Shown: one piece after another, positions 24,948 through 34,295 of the stretch | How the letters are laid out: every line of letters begins with the position of its first letter | How positions within the stretch are numbered: the stretch's first letter is position 1 | Assembly: GCF_949628215.1 (NCBI RefSeq) | Contig: NC_134297.1 | Location: 6,200,001 to 6,264,000, forward strand | Length of the DNA: 64,000 nucleotides | Reading direction: 5' to 3' | From: Phalacrocorax aristotelis | Taxonomy: Eukaryota; Chordata; Aves; Suliformes; Phalacrocoracidae | The notes under the pieces: generated by a model | Told to the model about the DNA's origin: nothing | The model's database searches: none | The model's input: the letters and a program-made list of their open reading frames with translations, nothing else | Translations under genes and position numbers: made by a program

Positions 24948-27900
24948 CTGGAAGAAAAGAGCAGGCAGGGCAGGCCATCAGGCAGGGGACATCCCGCTAC
25001 GACGTGGCCTCAGCCCGAAGCTCTGCATCTACAGCTCTGAGACCTTCCCACCCCCACGGTTATCTCCTTCTTCTTGTCAAGATGACTTTGACTCTCCTCC
25101 CTGTGCTGAGTTTTGTCTAGGCTGAGGTCACCCAGATATGAGCTCCTCCGCTCAAGAGTATGGAAAACTCCACCAGCAAAAGCCAATAACATGTTAAATG
25201 TGTCTTGCTTTTCGTTCAGAGCCAGCCCAGGTCTCCACGCAGGGATGTACACTGGCACCAGGAGCATTTGCTCAGGGGGGACTTAGCCCCCATCACCATC
25301 TCCACCACCTCCCTGCATCCACCCCAGGAAGCAGAGCTGGGAGAGGTGGAAGCGCATGTGGTCACCTAATACTTACATGGGTTTGGTGAACAAGCCCGAG
25401 ACCTTCTTGCAGCTCTTGTTGTCTCCTCCACACACACTGCATTTGTCGAACTTCTTCTTGGAGCCCAGCTTCCCGTCACAGCCCGCTTTGATGCATTTGC
25501 CCTGGACACAGACCGAGGTGGAGTCTGGGGAGCAAGGGGTGCCATCCACAACCTGCATAAGGGTGAGAAGAACAAGCTGCTGCATTTCCCTGTGCCACCG
25601 CGCAAACACCCCCAGCTGCAGCCATCTGACCTGGGGCTACCCGAATCCTTCCAACAGGTCCTAAGGAGATGCTAGCATGCACCATGTCACCCTCTGCTCA
25701 TCCTCTGCTTTTCAGTGGGGATTTTTAGGGACTCGGAGAAGAGAGAGATGGGACTACATCCCTTTTCTGCTACATCAATGCAAAGGGAACAGTCTGCACT
25801 GGGGAGACAGCTAACACCACCCCACTCGGTCCCACATCAGCCCTGTCTGGCATGCACATCGCCTCTCCATCACCATAATTATCACCCCCTATTTCAGGAC
25901 TATGGGTGTATCCCAATGGCACCTCTGCAAAGCCAGAGTAAGACCCTCCCACAGACCAATTCCATCCCTGAAATAAATAGGCGGACACATCAATGCTGAT
26001 TGATACCAGCCTGATGGATTCCCCTCCTCCATAACATCATCTAACACCCACTGCCCACCAGGCCAGTAAAATTCATTCATTTTTAGGCACACTACAGCCC
26101 AGATGCTGACCCTGGAGGTCCCTCACCAACCTTGGGTGCCAGCACGTAGAAGTAGCCAGTGCCGTTAGCCCGGCAGATGAGCTTGCATTTGTCCCGGGGC
26201 GAGACGCCAGAGTATTTGGGGACCCAGGAGACAGAGGCGGTGAGGCGGTTGGTGCTGTGGCTGTAGCCGTTGAAAGCCTCACACTGCTCCTCGCGGAAGC
26301 TCTTCCCAGGCACTGGAAAAAAATGGGATGTGCATGAGATTGGGGACCAGCCTGGACCTCTAGCGCCGGTTTTACAGGGTTGTTAGAGGTCAATGCACAC
26401 ATCCATGAGCAAGCTGAGCTCCAGCCCCTTACCTGCAGCAGGGCAGGGGTCCAGGTTGCAGGAGCGGTACTTGACACGGACGCCCTCGCAGTAGGAGCCG
26501 CCGTTGGCAGGCACCGGGTTGGTGCATTCCCGCTTGGCCAGCTGCACCCCACCACCGCACGTCCGCGAGCACTGCCCGTAGGGCGCCCACTTCGCCCAAC
26601 CACCGTCCACCTGTGGGGATGGGGCAGGGTGAGGTGCTGCATCCCCTTCACCGCCGGTTACACCCCGAGTAGGGGGTCTCCAGACTCAGAGCCATCCCTT
26701 CGCAAGCAAAACTTCTGCTGGCTGCCCCAAAACCTGCCCGGGGCTGGACAGAGCGGAGCAGCAGCATCCCTCCTTGGGAAATATGCAATACCCAAGGGAC
26801 CTAAATCTCCTTTCCCATCAGTGTCCACCTCCAGGTTCTCAGCACCAGGAGGGGGGGATTGCTTAGCCAGCACCCATAAAAAAATTCAGGGTGACCCCGC
26901 GGGATGTTTTTGGGGCTCACGGCGCAGGTACTCACCCTGTACTTACTGATGTTATGCCTCTCAACGCAGGCGCCCTTCAAGCAGAAGCGCCCCTCGCCGC
27001 AGCCGGTGCCGTCCGCCCAGGGGAAGTGACGGGTCTGGCAGACGATCTGCCCGCGCGCCTTGCCCGTGCACCAGAGCTTGGCGCAGTACTGCATGTACGG
27101 GCAGGGCTTGGAGCCCACGCCGAAGGCCAGCTCGCACTGCTGGTTCAGGCTGTAGCTCGTCCCCGGCAGGTCTTCGGGCAGCGGGATGGGTTTGGCAGGC
27201 TGGTCCAGCAAGCAATCTCCTGCGGAAGCGGGGATGGAGGGGTCTACTGGGTCCTCGGGGGGTTGTATGGACCAGTGCGGGGAGGGAGAGCATCACCGTG
27301 GGGAGGTGAGGGATGGCTGCCGGTGATTTGGCCGAAACTATCCCAGCCGCACACTGCCAGCGGGACCAGGTGCTACGCCAGGGATGCCCTCAAGGTCAGC
27401 TGCATCCCACACCCAAGTGACTGCATCTCTTGGTGACAGTGGGTAGAGCCGTGCTGGCAGCCTCAGGCCAGGCATCGCTGCTGGGGACACCCCAGCACTG
27501 AGGAAGCCCAGCTGATGCAGAAACACTGCCCAACTCCCTGTTTCCTTCTAACTTTCTTTGCAGAGGAGGGAGAAGAGTTGCTCTACAGCCCATCAGCCTC
27601 TCCCAGGAACCAGCCCCAGGGACGGATCCTGCTCCCATGGGGCAGGGACACAGGTAAGAGGGCGAGGGGTGCAGAGGGCTCACCGTGGCCGCTGTCGAGG
27701 AAGTCAGTGATGATGGCAGCGCTGCAGGCTGACCAGGGGTTGGCACGGTCGATCTGGATGAGGGTGGGGGACATCATGTGGTTGGTCTTCAGCTGACCAA
27801 AGACCTCCTCGCAGGCCTTCACGTTGTCATGGGGCATGTTGAAGACGTGGCCTGGGTAAGGCAGGGAATAAGGGGGCAGCATGAATAACCCTGCTTGGCG

Positions 27901-30900
27901 TGCAGATTAGGGCCCCCACAGCTTCTTGCAATGGGGGAAACTGAGGCACGGAGTAGGGCAGACCCTTGCAAGCATTGCAAAGGCTGTGTACAGCCCAGGA
28001 GACACCTGGGGAAGGACGATGCTCACATACGCCCTGGCTCAAACAGCACACAGACACCAGGAGCTTGCAGGACCGGCACACACAGGCCACCCTGCCGGTG
28101 GCATCCCCGAACCAGCGCGCTTTCCAGCACGCTGTCCCAGCTGCTTCATGCATGGCCATCAGTGGAAAGGCAGGATAAAAGGAGTTGCAAAGAGAAGGAG
28201 GTTCAGTGCTCACCCCCCCCCTCCCTCCTCCTCCTCCTGCCAAGCACCACAAGTGTCTCTGGAGGTAGGTGTGCCCTTCGCCTGTTATTTCAGGTCTCCT
28301 GAATCCTGGAAACCCAGCTGAGGTAGCAACCACAACAGCAAAGCCTTTGGCTTTCTCAGCAGCTCTCTCCCACCCGGCTCGAGGAGGGGTCTTATGCCCC
28401 TAGGTGGGGTTTCCCCATCACAGGATACCGGTTATTGTGTGATCTTCCAGAGGCTGAAACTAGGATTATTCTGAACCTCGCCAGCTCCTGGCATTCCTCC
28501 CAAGAGGTTGGGGAGAGCAGGGAGCCTTACCCAGCTCGTGGGCGGTGGTGAAAGCTGAGGGCAGACCATCGTCCTCGATGACGGAGCAGCTGCGCTTGGG
28601 GTCGCACATGGTGCCCACGTCCGCCATCCCCAGCGTGTCGCAGGTGGTGGCACCGCACAGGTCCTGCGAGGCACGGAGGCAAACGGTTAGTCCCAGGGCC
28701 AGCACAGGCATCACGGTTCCCCATCCCCACCCCACCTCTGGTACCCCACGGGGAGCTGATCCCAGGCTGCTGAGCGGAGGCTGCCCAAAGGGATGAGGGC
28801 CGCACCGGGCTATGGAGGCAGGAAACCTCACCCTGACCCAGACCAGGCTGCAATGATATGTTTGCATTTAACCCTGGCACTGGGGATAGCTTTTGTGTGT
28901 AGCATCCTCCCATGCCTTCAGTGACAGCCTTTCCCACCCAAACAGCCCCTCTGGCCAGGGTGGAGCGGGTTTTGGCACAGAGGAGTCAGCCTGGCTCCAT
29001 CCTTTAGCATGAGCTCAAGGACAGGGCCCAGGTGGGTGGATGCGAAGGCACCTGGCTTTGGGCTCACAGCTGAGCTCTTTCTCAACCTCATTTCTCAACT
29101 TCTTCCTAAGAACAAGAAGCCCCTGGACCAGGTCCCGAGGTTCCCGAGGTTAAGGGAAGTGCTCCTGTCTCTCCAAGACACTTTACAGCCATCCCTCGAG
29201 GAGCAACCAAGCCCAGCTTGAAGGAGGAAGCAGCCCAGCCTTGCACCCTGACCACAAGGACTGCCTGACCCCATGGAAATGCAGCTGGGACAGAGGGTGG
29301 GAAGGGTCCCGTCGTAGGTGGATCTGCCCTTCTTCGGATCCAAAGGCACTTGTGCCAGTAAAAAGCCCCTGTTTGAAGAGGCACTGCTGCTGCAGCCTAG
29401 CAATAGCCTTGTCCTCAGATGCCCCCTTCCCCTGCTGGGGTCTCTCAGTGGCTTGGGGGGGCTGGAGCATCGTCCCCATCGCTCGGTGCCATCCCAGCTG
29501 GGCTGGGAGCTGCAGGGGAGGCCATGCAGAGGGCAGGGAGCAGCTTTCCACATGAAAAGAAAACGTAAGGGACTCGCTGGGCGCTCCCATGCTATAAATA
29601 AGCATGATTCATGCTCAGTGCTCGCCCAGCCAAAGCGCCTGGGTTGCTCGAAGTCTCGTAAGAGCAGCTCTGCCAACATTTCCAGCGAGGTTTCCAAGCT
29701 GAAGGCATTCCCGCGCAGGCAGGTTCAGCCATGGGTAAATAACAGTCCCGACAACTTCAGAGAGTCCCGGCCAGGGCTGAGATGGCTTTAACAGGAGACC
29801 TGTGGCTATGAAGTCTGGAGACACAGACAAGACTGCAACCTTTGGAGAGGTGAGGCAGAGAAACGTCTAGGTCTGGGCCGGCTATCACAGCTGGTGGAAA
29901 ACCCCATCATATAACCGTGTTCAGCTCTCTGCTCTGCAACAGTGTTCCTTGTTGGCTGGGACTCTGCCGCATCCCTGATCCCACCTTGCATTGGTGTGGC
30001 AGGGACAAGCGGGTTGCAATCCCACATCCCCGGTGGCAGGACCGCTGCCGGCAATCGCAAGGTGACTAAATGGGGCTGGCAAGACCCAGCACAGGGTCCC
30101 CTGTCCCAAAAAACGCCACCAAGAGCCAGTGCCATCACCATGCTGAGCTAACCCAGGGATGCAGCTTGCCCTAGCGCCCCTGCCCATGCTCTCCCTGCGG
30201 CAGTCCCAGCACTGGGGGTTTGGGGGTGAAGGTGGGTGCAGGGGGGATGACACAGCATCACGGGGAAGAGGCGGCCGTTGGCGGCTCCCCACTCGCCGCT
30301 CTTTGAAGAGTTGCCATTTCCTTGCTGGCGCGGCGAGCTTTTGGCTCCCTGCCCAACACCTGCACTGACACACTGACCCACTTCTTCCTCTGAACCTCGC
30401 CTGCCGGCTGCGGGGATACATGAAGGAGCAGCTCGTAACAGCGTTTTCCCTAACCCCACCAGCCACAGCCTCCTAGCGGCAGGCTGCTTTGAGAAGCTGG
30501 GCAGCATCCCTGGGCTCTAATGAGGGGTCCTGACCCCTCCAAAACACCTCCTCCAGCTTTGCCGGGGGTCCAGCCTGCTTAGGAGGGAAGGCAATGCAAG
30601 CAGTGGTGCAAGGATGGAGCTACAGAGAGGAGGAGAGAGAAGTGCAAGAGATTTAAGGTGGAAAAGCATCATGCAAAGGGTCAGCTCTGCCTTTGTACGG
30701 TGTGCTCACCATCACCAATATCTCCCACTGCCAGCCCAAATACAGGCAGGATCCCTGGTGCCCTCACCATCACCATTGCAAGCCCAAATACAGGGTGGAT
30801 GGCCGGTACCCCTCGCACCACGCCGAGGGGCTGCAAGCAACCTGCTTGATGCACCAGCAGGGCTCTCCTGCCAGCCTGTCCTTCATCTGCGGGCACTTCT

Positions 30901-33900
30901 ACAGCTCTTCTTCGTCCCCTTGCAAACTTCTCAAGATGTTCTGCAGGTCAGTTGGGTGGGATCCTTGTGGCTATTACATTAATTTGCCTACTCAGAGACC
31001 GGGTCATAAGCACTCTCCCTACCATGGAGGCTTCCCACGTGTGTCCAAAGCAACTGCAAAAATCTGAGCTTTGAGCTACAGACCGTGGGTTTCCAAATTC
31101 CCCGCAGCATCTGCTGCACGCTAGGCTACAGCCAGACATTCCTCGGTGCGACGTCCCTTCGGTTTTACAGCAGGCCAAAGATGTTCCGCAAACCTTTGCT
31201 GGTGGGACGTGAAGGTTCGGGATGGGTGGGAAGCTTTGCCATGGTGTGCGACATCTTTCCAAGAGGCAGGAATGTGGTTGAAGGCTGGATGCTCTGCAGG
31301 AGCCTCCAGCAAGCACCGGCTCAGGTAAGAAGGTGAAGGTCCCGTGGCTGTCGTTGCCGACAGATCTGCACCCACCGTCTGAGTGGGGCCGAGCTCCCCA
31401 AAGGCAAATCCACAATCCAGCACGACCAACGTTGGGAGGGAGCAAAGCCGAGTGGGAGAGGACAGCCCCATTTATCAGCAACTCGTTGACACAACTGGAA
31501 ACTGCCTATCAACTGGGCTTGAGATGAAATTTAAGTCGGGGGCTTATGTAACAGTTTTTTGGCAGGGAGATAAGCTCCGGGGTGTCAGGGGACCACAGAT
31601 GGATGCACTCAAGGAAGGCAGATGTCTCCTCGGTCGTGTGCCTTTGCACCGAGCTTGCTTTGGGATTTCAGGAATGGATGGTTTAGCAATGTGAAAAAAA
31701 TGCAGCCCGGCCGTGATCCGCAGCTTTCGAATCGCCGGGACCGAATCCATCCCATGTGTGGCTCCGGTTACCTCACCAGGTTTCCACCAGAGATGGAGCT
31801 GGCTCGTCCCCGCAGGGGTGTCAGCAGGCTTCCTCCTCTTTGCAGCCGCCCCGTGCAGGCAGGAGCTGCTCCAGCAGGCTGGGGCTCAACCCTGCCTGTG
31901 CTCCGGCAGGATTTACAGTTGGCCGGAGGACACGGCCCCTGCCCAGGGTTGGGGGGACGGGGAGAACGGGCGGGACGAGGTCTCGCACGTCCTGCACAGC
32001 ATCGTTCCTGCTCCAGGCCATTGTTAGCCCACACTGACCCGAGGCGAGGGATGGCTGAATGGAGCTGGACGCTATATCCTTCCTACCCACGAGAGCTTGA
32101 CCTGGAAAGATGTTTTGGGAATGGTCTCCCTGCTGTTGAGGGGAGTTCCCAACCTGTCCCTCATCTAAAGTCATCTGGGCAGGGATGGGGGAAGGAGACA
32201 GCACAAGTTGGTAGAACGCGACAGTCCCCTTGAAGCTGGGCTTGTCCTCTCCTCCCATTAGCAATTTGGGGGTGCAGGCTGTAACACCCCACAGCCAGGC
32301 ACTGCACCGATGTCAACGCTCAGACAGGACCACAGGGAAGAGGAGAAGCATTTTGGGGGAGGCTCTGGGAGCAGCTTCGGTCTCACCTAGTTTATCAGGG
32401 TGGGAGGATGGAGAGCTCACCCCGCACCCCACATAGCCAAAGGTGAGCAAAAGGCAGCTCGGCAAAGCCCCTCTCCCACTGCAGAGATGCGGCCAGCTCA
32501 CGGCAGCGGTGGGGGAGACTCTGGCCTCCCCGCCGGGGGCTGCAAGCGCTGGCTGCATCTCCGGTGCTTTTCTCCCAGCCCTGAACTGGGTCCACGCGGA
32601 GCAGCCAGCTCACGGAGGAGAGGTCCAGGTTCTCAGGAGGGCTGTGAGTCAGAGGAAGCAGGGAGACGTTTTTTTCCCTTGGCAGGTGGCACTGTGAGCT
32701 TTTCCCAGCTTTGGAGGGAGAAGCAGGGCCACACTCCTCCTCTTCTGGGCTTGGACCCCGCGTTTCAGGGTGGTGCCACTGTGTGCCAGAGCTGCCGGGC
32801 ACTGTCTGCCGAGGCTCCTGCCAGCAGGCAGGGCATGGAGCGGCGGGTTTCTGCCCGTGGTGACAACCTGCCTTTGCACACCCCCTGGCCTCGCTCAGCC
32901 CCTGGCAGGGCTTTCTCTGGGCTGCTGGCCAAAACTTGCCCAGAGGACAGCAAGGGCTGGCTCAAGCAGGCTTGCTCCACACCTCTGCTCCCCCCCGCCC
33001 CAGCGTCTGAGGGTGGAGGGTCCCTTGGGAAAGGGGGATCGGCCACAAGTGCAGCCTCCTCCAGCGTGCACCAGAGGTGGGGTGCAGGCGGCAGGAGGCC
33101 TCAGCACTGTGCAGGGCTCCTAGAAACTGGGGACAGCCCCTCTGGGTCATCCCCCCTGCACCCACCTGCTTGGTGAAGAGGATGGCAGTGTCCCAATACT
33201 CGGGGTGCTTGTCGCTGACTTTGTTCCACTTCTTCTGCCAGGCGCAGAAGTTGCGGAGGGTGAGGGCGGCGTTGCCGGTGACCTTGGGCCCCTTGTCATC
33301 CTGCCCGATGAGGAGGAACTTGACCACGGAGATCTGGATGGGGTTACGGATGCTGGGGTGCTTGTAGAGGCGGGCAGCCGTGGCCATCAGGGTGAGCAGG
33401 TAGTGCTGGAGGTCATCCCCGTGGAACTTCACCATCGACTCGTCAGCCACCACCAAGGTCTCCACGTAACGGGGAACCGAGGCGAAGCGCTTGGCCCGAC
33501 TCCCTTTCCCCCCCACGCGCCCCCGGTACTTGTCCAGCGCCTGCAGCACCCCAGGGGTGAGCCCGGACCCTACGGCGCAGCGGGATGCTCCGGCCCCGAC
33601 GGGGCGGCCGGGGCTGCGGCGCTGGAGGCGGTGGGCTCCGCCGGCCGCCCCCTCCGCCAACGGGCTGATGATGTACTCGGCTCCACGGTAGCCGAAAGCC
33701 CCCCGGAGCCCCCCGCAAAGGCTGAGGGCAGCGAAAGACTCCCGGTCGGCGTTGACATCCCCCGAATAAAAGCAATGGCGGAGACCGGGGAGGGGGGCAC
33801 CGGGTGCGACCCCCAGGTAGTGGGTGGCGAAGGCGGGCGCGATGAAGTGGGCGTCGGGGGTGAGATGGAGGTAGAAATCCTCCCCGAAAGCCGAGAGCTG

Positions 33901-34080
33901 GAAAACCACCGCTTGCCCTCCCCGGGGGGGCTCGGCGGGACCCCGCCTGAAGTAAGGCCGCCCGTTGATGTCGGGGTCCAGGCGGAGGGGGGTGACAACC
34001 TGGGTGTCCGCCGGGGGACCCCCCGAGGGCAGGCTCAGCCCCGGGGCGCCCAGCAGCAGCAGCGGCAGCAGCGGCAGCAT
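24167..34080 (-). CDS. ADAMTS15: ADAMTS15, secreted zinc metalloprotease (whole coding span, 8 exons)
   Basis: Joined exons: 34080-33166, 28663-28531, 27851-27684, 27219-26936, 26610-26433, 26312-26131, 25552-25377, 24947-24167. They give 2817 nt and 938 residues; intron phases are 0,1,1,0,1,0,2. The domain order is: signal peptide (about 1-17), prodomain with C103, C122 and cysteine-switch candidate C168, furin site RAKR 195-198, catalytic domain with zinc motif [11 protein letters not shown] at 347-357, disintegrin-like domain (about 408-495), central TSP1 (501-559), cysteine-rich domain, spacer (about 690-825), and TSP1 repeats at 832-884 and 885-938. From memory, the human protein is 950 residues and shares the DPDINGR prodomain start and an ELDFC-LRPC end, which separates it from ADAMTS8 and ADAMTS1. 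The family is extracellular and cleaves versican and aggrecan. Coding exon count (8) also matches human ADAMTS15. Confidence 0.95.
25377..25552 (-). CDS. ADAMTS15: ADAMTS15 coding exon 7
   Basis: 176 nt, from TTATGCAG|GTTGTG to CCCAT|GTAAGT in phase 2. It encodes the second part of the cysteine-rich domain, [10 protein letters not shown] to [10 protein letters not shown], with the CVCGGDN motif. The length equals ADAMTS8 exon 8. Confidence 0.95.
25553..26130 (-). other. ADAMTS15: ADAMTS15 intron 6
   Basis: 578 nt, phase 0, with a weak GTTGGT donor and a good polypyrimidine tract before TTATGCAG. No other feature recognised. Intron 7 (24948-25376, 429 nt) is also plain. Confidence 0.85.
26131..26312 (-). 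CDS. ADAMTS15: ADAMTS15 coding exon 6
   Basis: 182 nt, from TTCCAG to AAG|GTTGGT in phase 0. It encodes the first part of the cysteine-rich domain ([29 protein letters not shown]). The donor GTTGGT is weak, and GTGAGG occurs 4 nt further on. The upstream site is chosen because it gives the conserved APK-VVDGTPC junction in frame. Confidence 0.9.
26433..26610 (-). CDS. ADAMTS15: ADAMTS15 coding exon 5
   Basis: 178 nt, from CCACAG|GTGGAC to GCAG|GTAAGG. It encodes the central TSP1 repeat: WAKW at 505-508, CSRTCGGG, and a terminal CNLDPCP. The CSRTC sequence fits the O-fucosylation consensus CxxS/TC. Confidence 0.94.
26936..27219 (-). CDS. ADAMTS15: ADAMTS15 coding exon 4
   Basis: 284 nt encoding the disintegrin-like domain, from GDCLLDQP to [11 protein letters not shown], with the usual eight-cysteine pattern. 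The donor is AGG|GTGAGT, in phase 0. A second strong GTAAGT lies 11 nt upstream inside the exon (26946-26941) and would break the frame. Confidence 0.92.
27220..27683 (-). other. ADAMTS15: ADAMTS15 intron 3
   Basis: 464 nt, phase 1, GTGAGC...CCGCAG. No feature recognised inside it. Intron 4 (26611-26935) is equally plain. Confidence 0.85.
27684..27851 (-). CDS. ADAMTS15: ADAMTS15 coding exon 3
   Basis: 168 nt, between ACCCAG and CACG|GTGAGC. It completes the zinc site (H351, H357, followed by D358) and carries the HMMSP Met-turn region and the end of the catalytic domain (FLDSGHG). The length equals ADAMTS8 exon 4. Confidence 0.95.
27852..28530 (-). other. ADAMTS15: ADAMTS15 intron 2
   Basis: 679 nt, phase 1. 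It holds an old MIR-like fragment (about 27925-27965, minus orientation) and a C/CT-rich run at 28210-28240. Nothing else was recognised. Confidence 0.85.
27925..27965 (-). repeat. MIR-like SINE tail fragment
   Basis: The plus strand reads GGGGGAAACTGAGGCACGGAG, the reverse complement of the common SINE tail CTC-GTGCCTCAGTTTCCCC. Confidence 0.5.
28531..28663 (-). CDS. ADAMTS15: ADAMTS15 coding exon 2
   Basis: 133 nt, starting after CTCGCAG at D306 and ending CTGG|GTAAGG in phase 1. It encodes the DLCG...HELG segment, with the first zinc-binding histidine and catalytic glutamate (H347, E348). The length equals ADAMTS8 exon 3. Confidence 0.95.
28664..33165 (-). other. ADAMTS15: ADAMTS15 intron 1 (4.5 kb)
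   Basis: The largest ADAMTS15 intron, GTGGGT...CTCGCAG, phase 0. It is GC-moderate and unique in appearance apart from a short two-copy direct repeat at 30705-30795. No exon-like conserved open frame was recognised on either strand. Confidence 0.85.
30705..30795 (+). repeat. Short two-copy direct repeat in ADAMTS15 intron 1
   Basis: CTCACCATCACCA and AGCCCAAATACAGG occur at 30705-30746 and again at 30764-30795. The copies differ by about 10 nt in spacing. Confidence 0.7.
33166..34080 (-). CDS. ADAMTS15: ADAMTS15 coding exon 1
   Basis: 915 nt, residues 1-305. The ATG (34080-34078) has A at -3. The exon encodes the leucine-rich signal peptide, the whole prodomain, furin site RAKR and the first 107 residues of the catalytic domain. 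It ends CAG|GTGGGT in phase 0. In ADAMTS8 the same region is divided by an intron after a GEDVE sequence. Here the equivalent GDDLQHYLL reads straight through. Confidence 0.95.
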
Positions 34081-34264
34081 CCTCCCGGGGGGCTCAGGCA
34101 GGCGGCATCGGGGTTCGGGGGAGGCGGGAAGGGGGGGGGAGGGGAGAAGAAAGCAGGACCCGGCCCCCCCCCTTCCTCCCTCCCTCCTCCTCCTCCTCTT
34201 CCCAAAACTCGGCGGAGGCTGGAGGGGAGCGGAGCGGCCGTGCGAGCCGCCTGCCCCGCCGCTA
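34081..34264 (-). other. ADAMTS15: ADAMTS15 5' UTR (predicted)
   Basis: This is the sequence between the ATG and the start site predicted about 25-30 nt downstream of the TATA box at 34288-34295. It is GC-rich and includes CT-rich stretches and a 9-nt G run. No splice acceptor is needed to reach the ATG. The transcription start is inferred. Confidence 0.5.
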
Positions 34265-34287
34265 CCTGCCTTGCGGGGCGCATCGGG

Positions 34288-34295
34288 TTTATATA
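34288..34295 (-). promoter_or_regulatory. ADAMTS15: TATA box of ADAMTS15
   Basis: On the minus strand the sequence reads CCGTATATAAACCCG, a strong TATATAAA box about 210 nt upstream of the ATG and inside a CpG island. A GC-box cluster (GGGGCGGGGCCGGGCGGGG, about 34465-34484) lies roughly 175 nt further upstream. Confidence 0.75.

Noticed and set aside
23777-25120. A 447-codon plus-strand open frame opposite the ADAMTS15 terminal exon
   Set aside because: It is an antisense shadow of the conserved spacer and TSP1 coding sequence. Its extension into the 3' UTR is chance.
24167-34080. Assigning the minus-strand gene to ADAMTS8 and the plus-strand gene to ADAMTS15 from human strand order
   Set aside because: Protein features decide otherwise. 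The minus-strand product has the ADAMTS15 prodomain start, [18 protein letters not shown]15-type C-terminus and eight exons. The plus-strand product has the ADAMTS8-type [10 protein letters not shown] and nine exons. The locus is simply inverted in this window.
24167-34080. ADAMTS1 as an alternative identity for the minus-strand gene
   Set aside because: ADAMTS1 is paired with ADAMTS5 elsewhere in vertebrates. The residues around the furin site, catalytic domain and C-terminus match ADAMTS15 much more closely.
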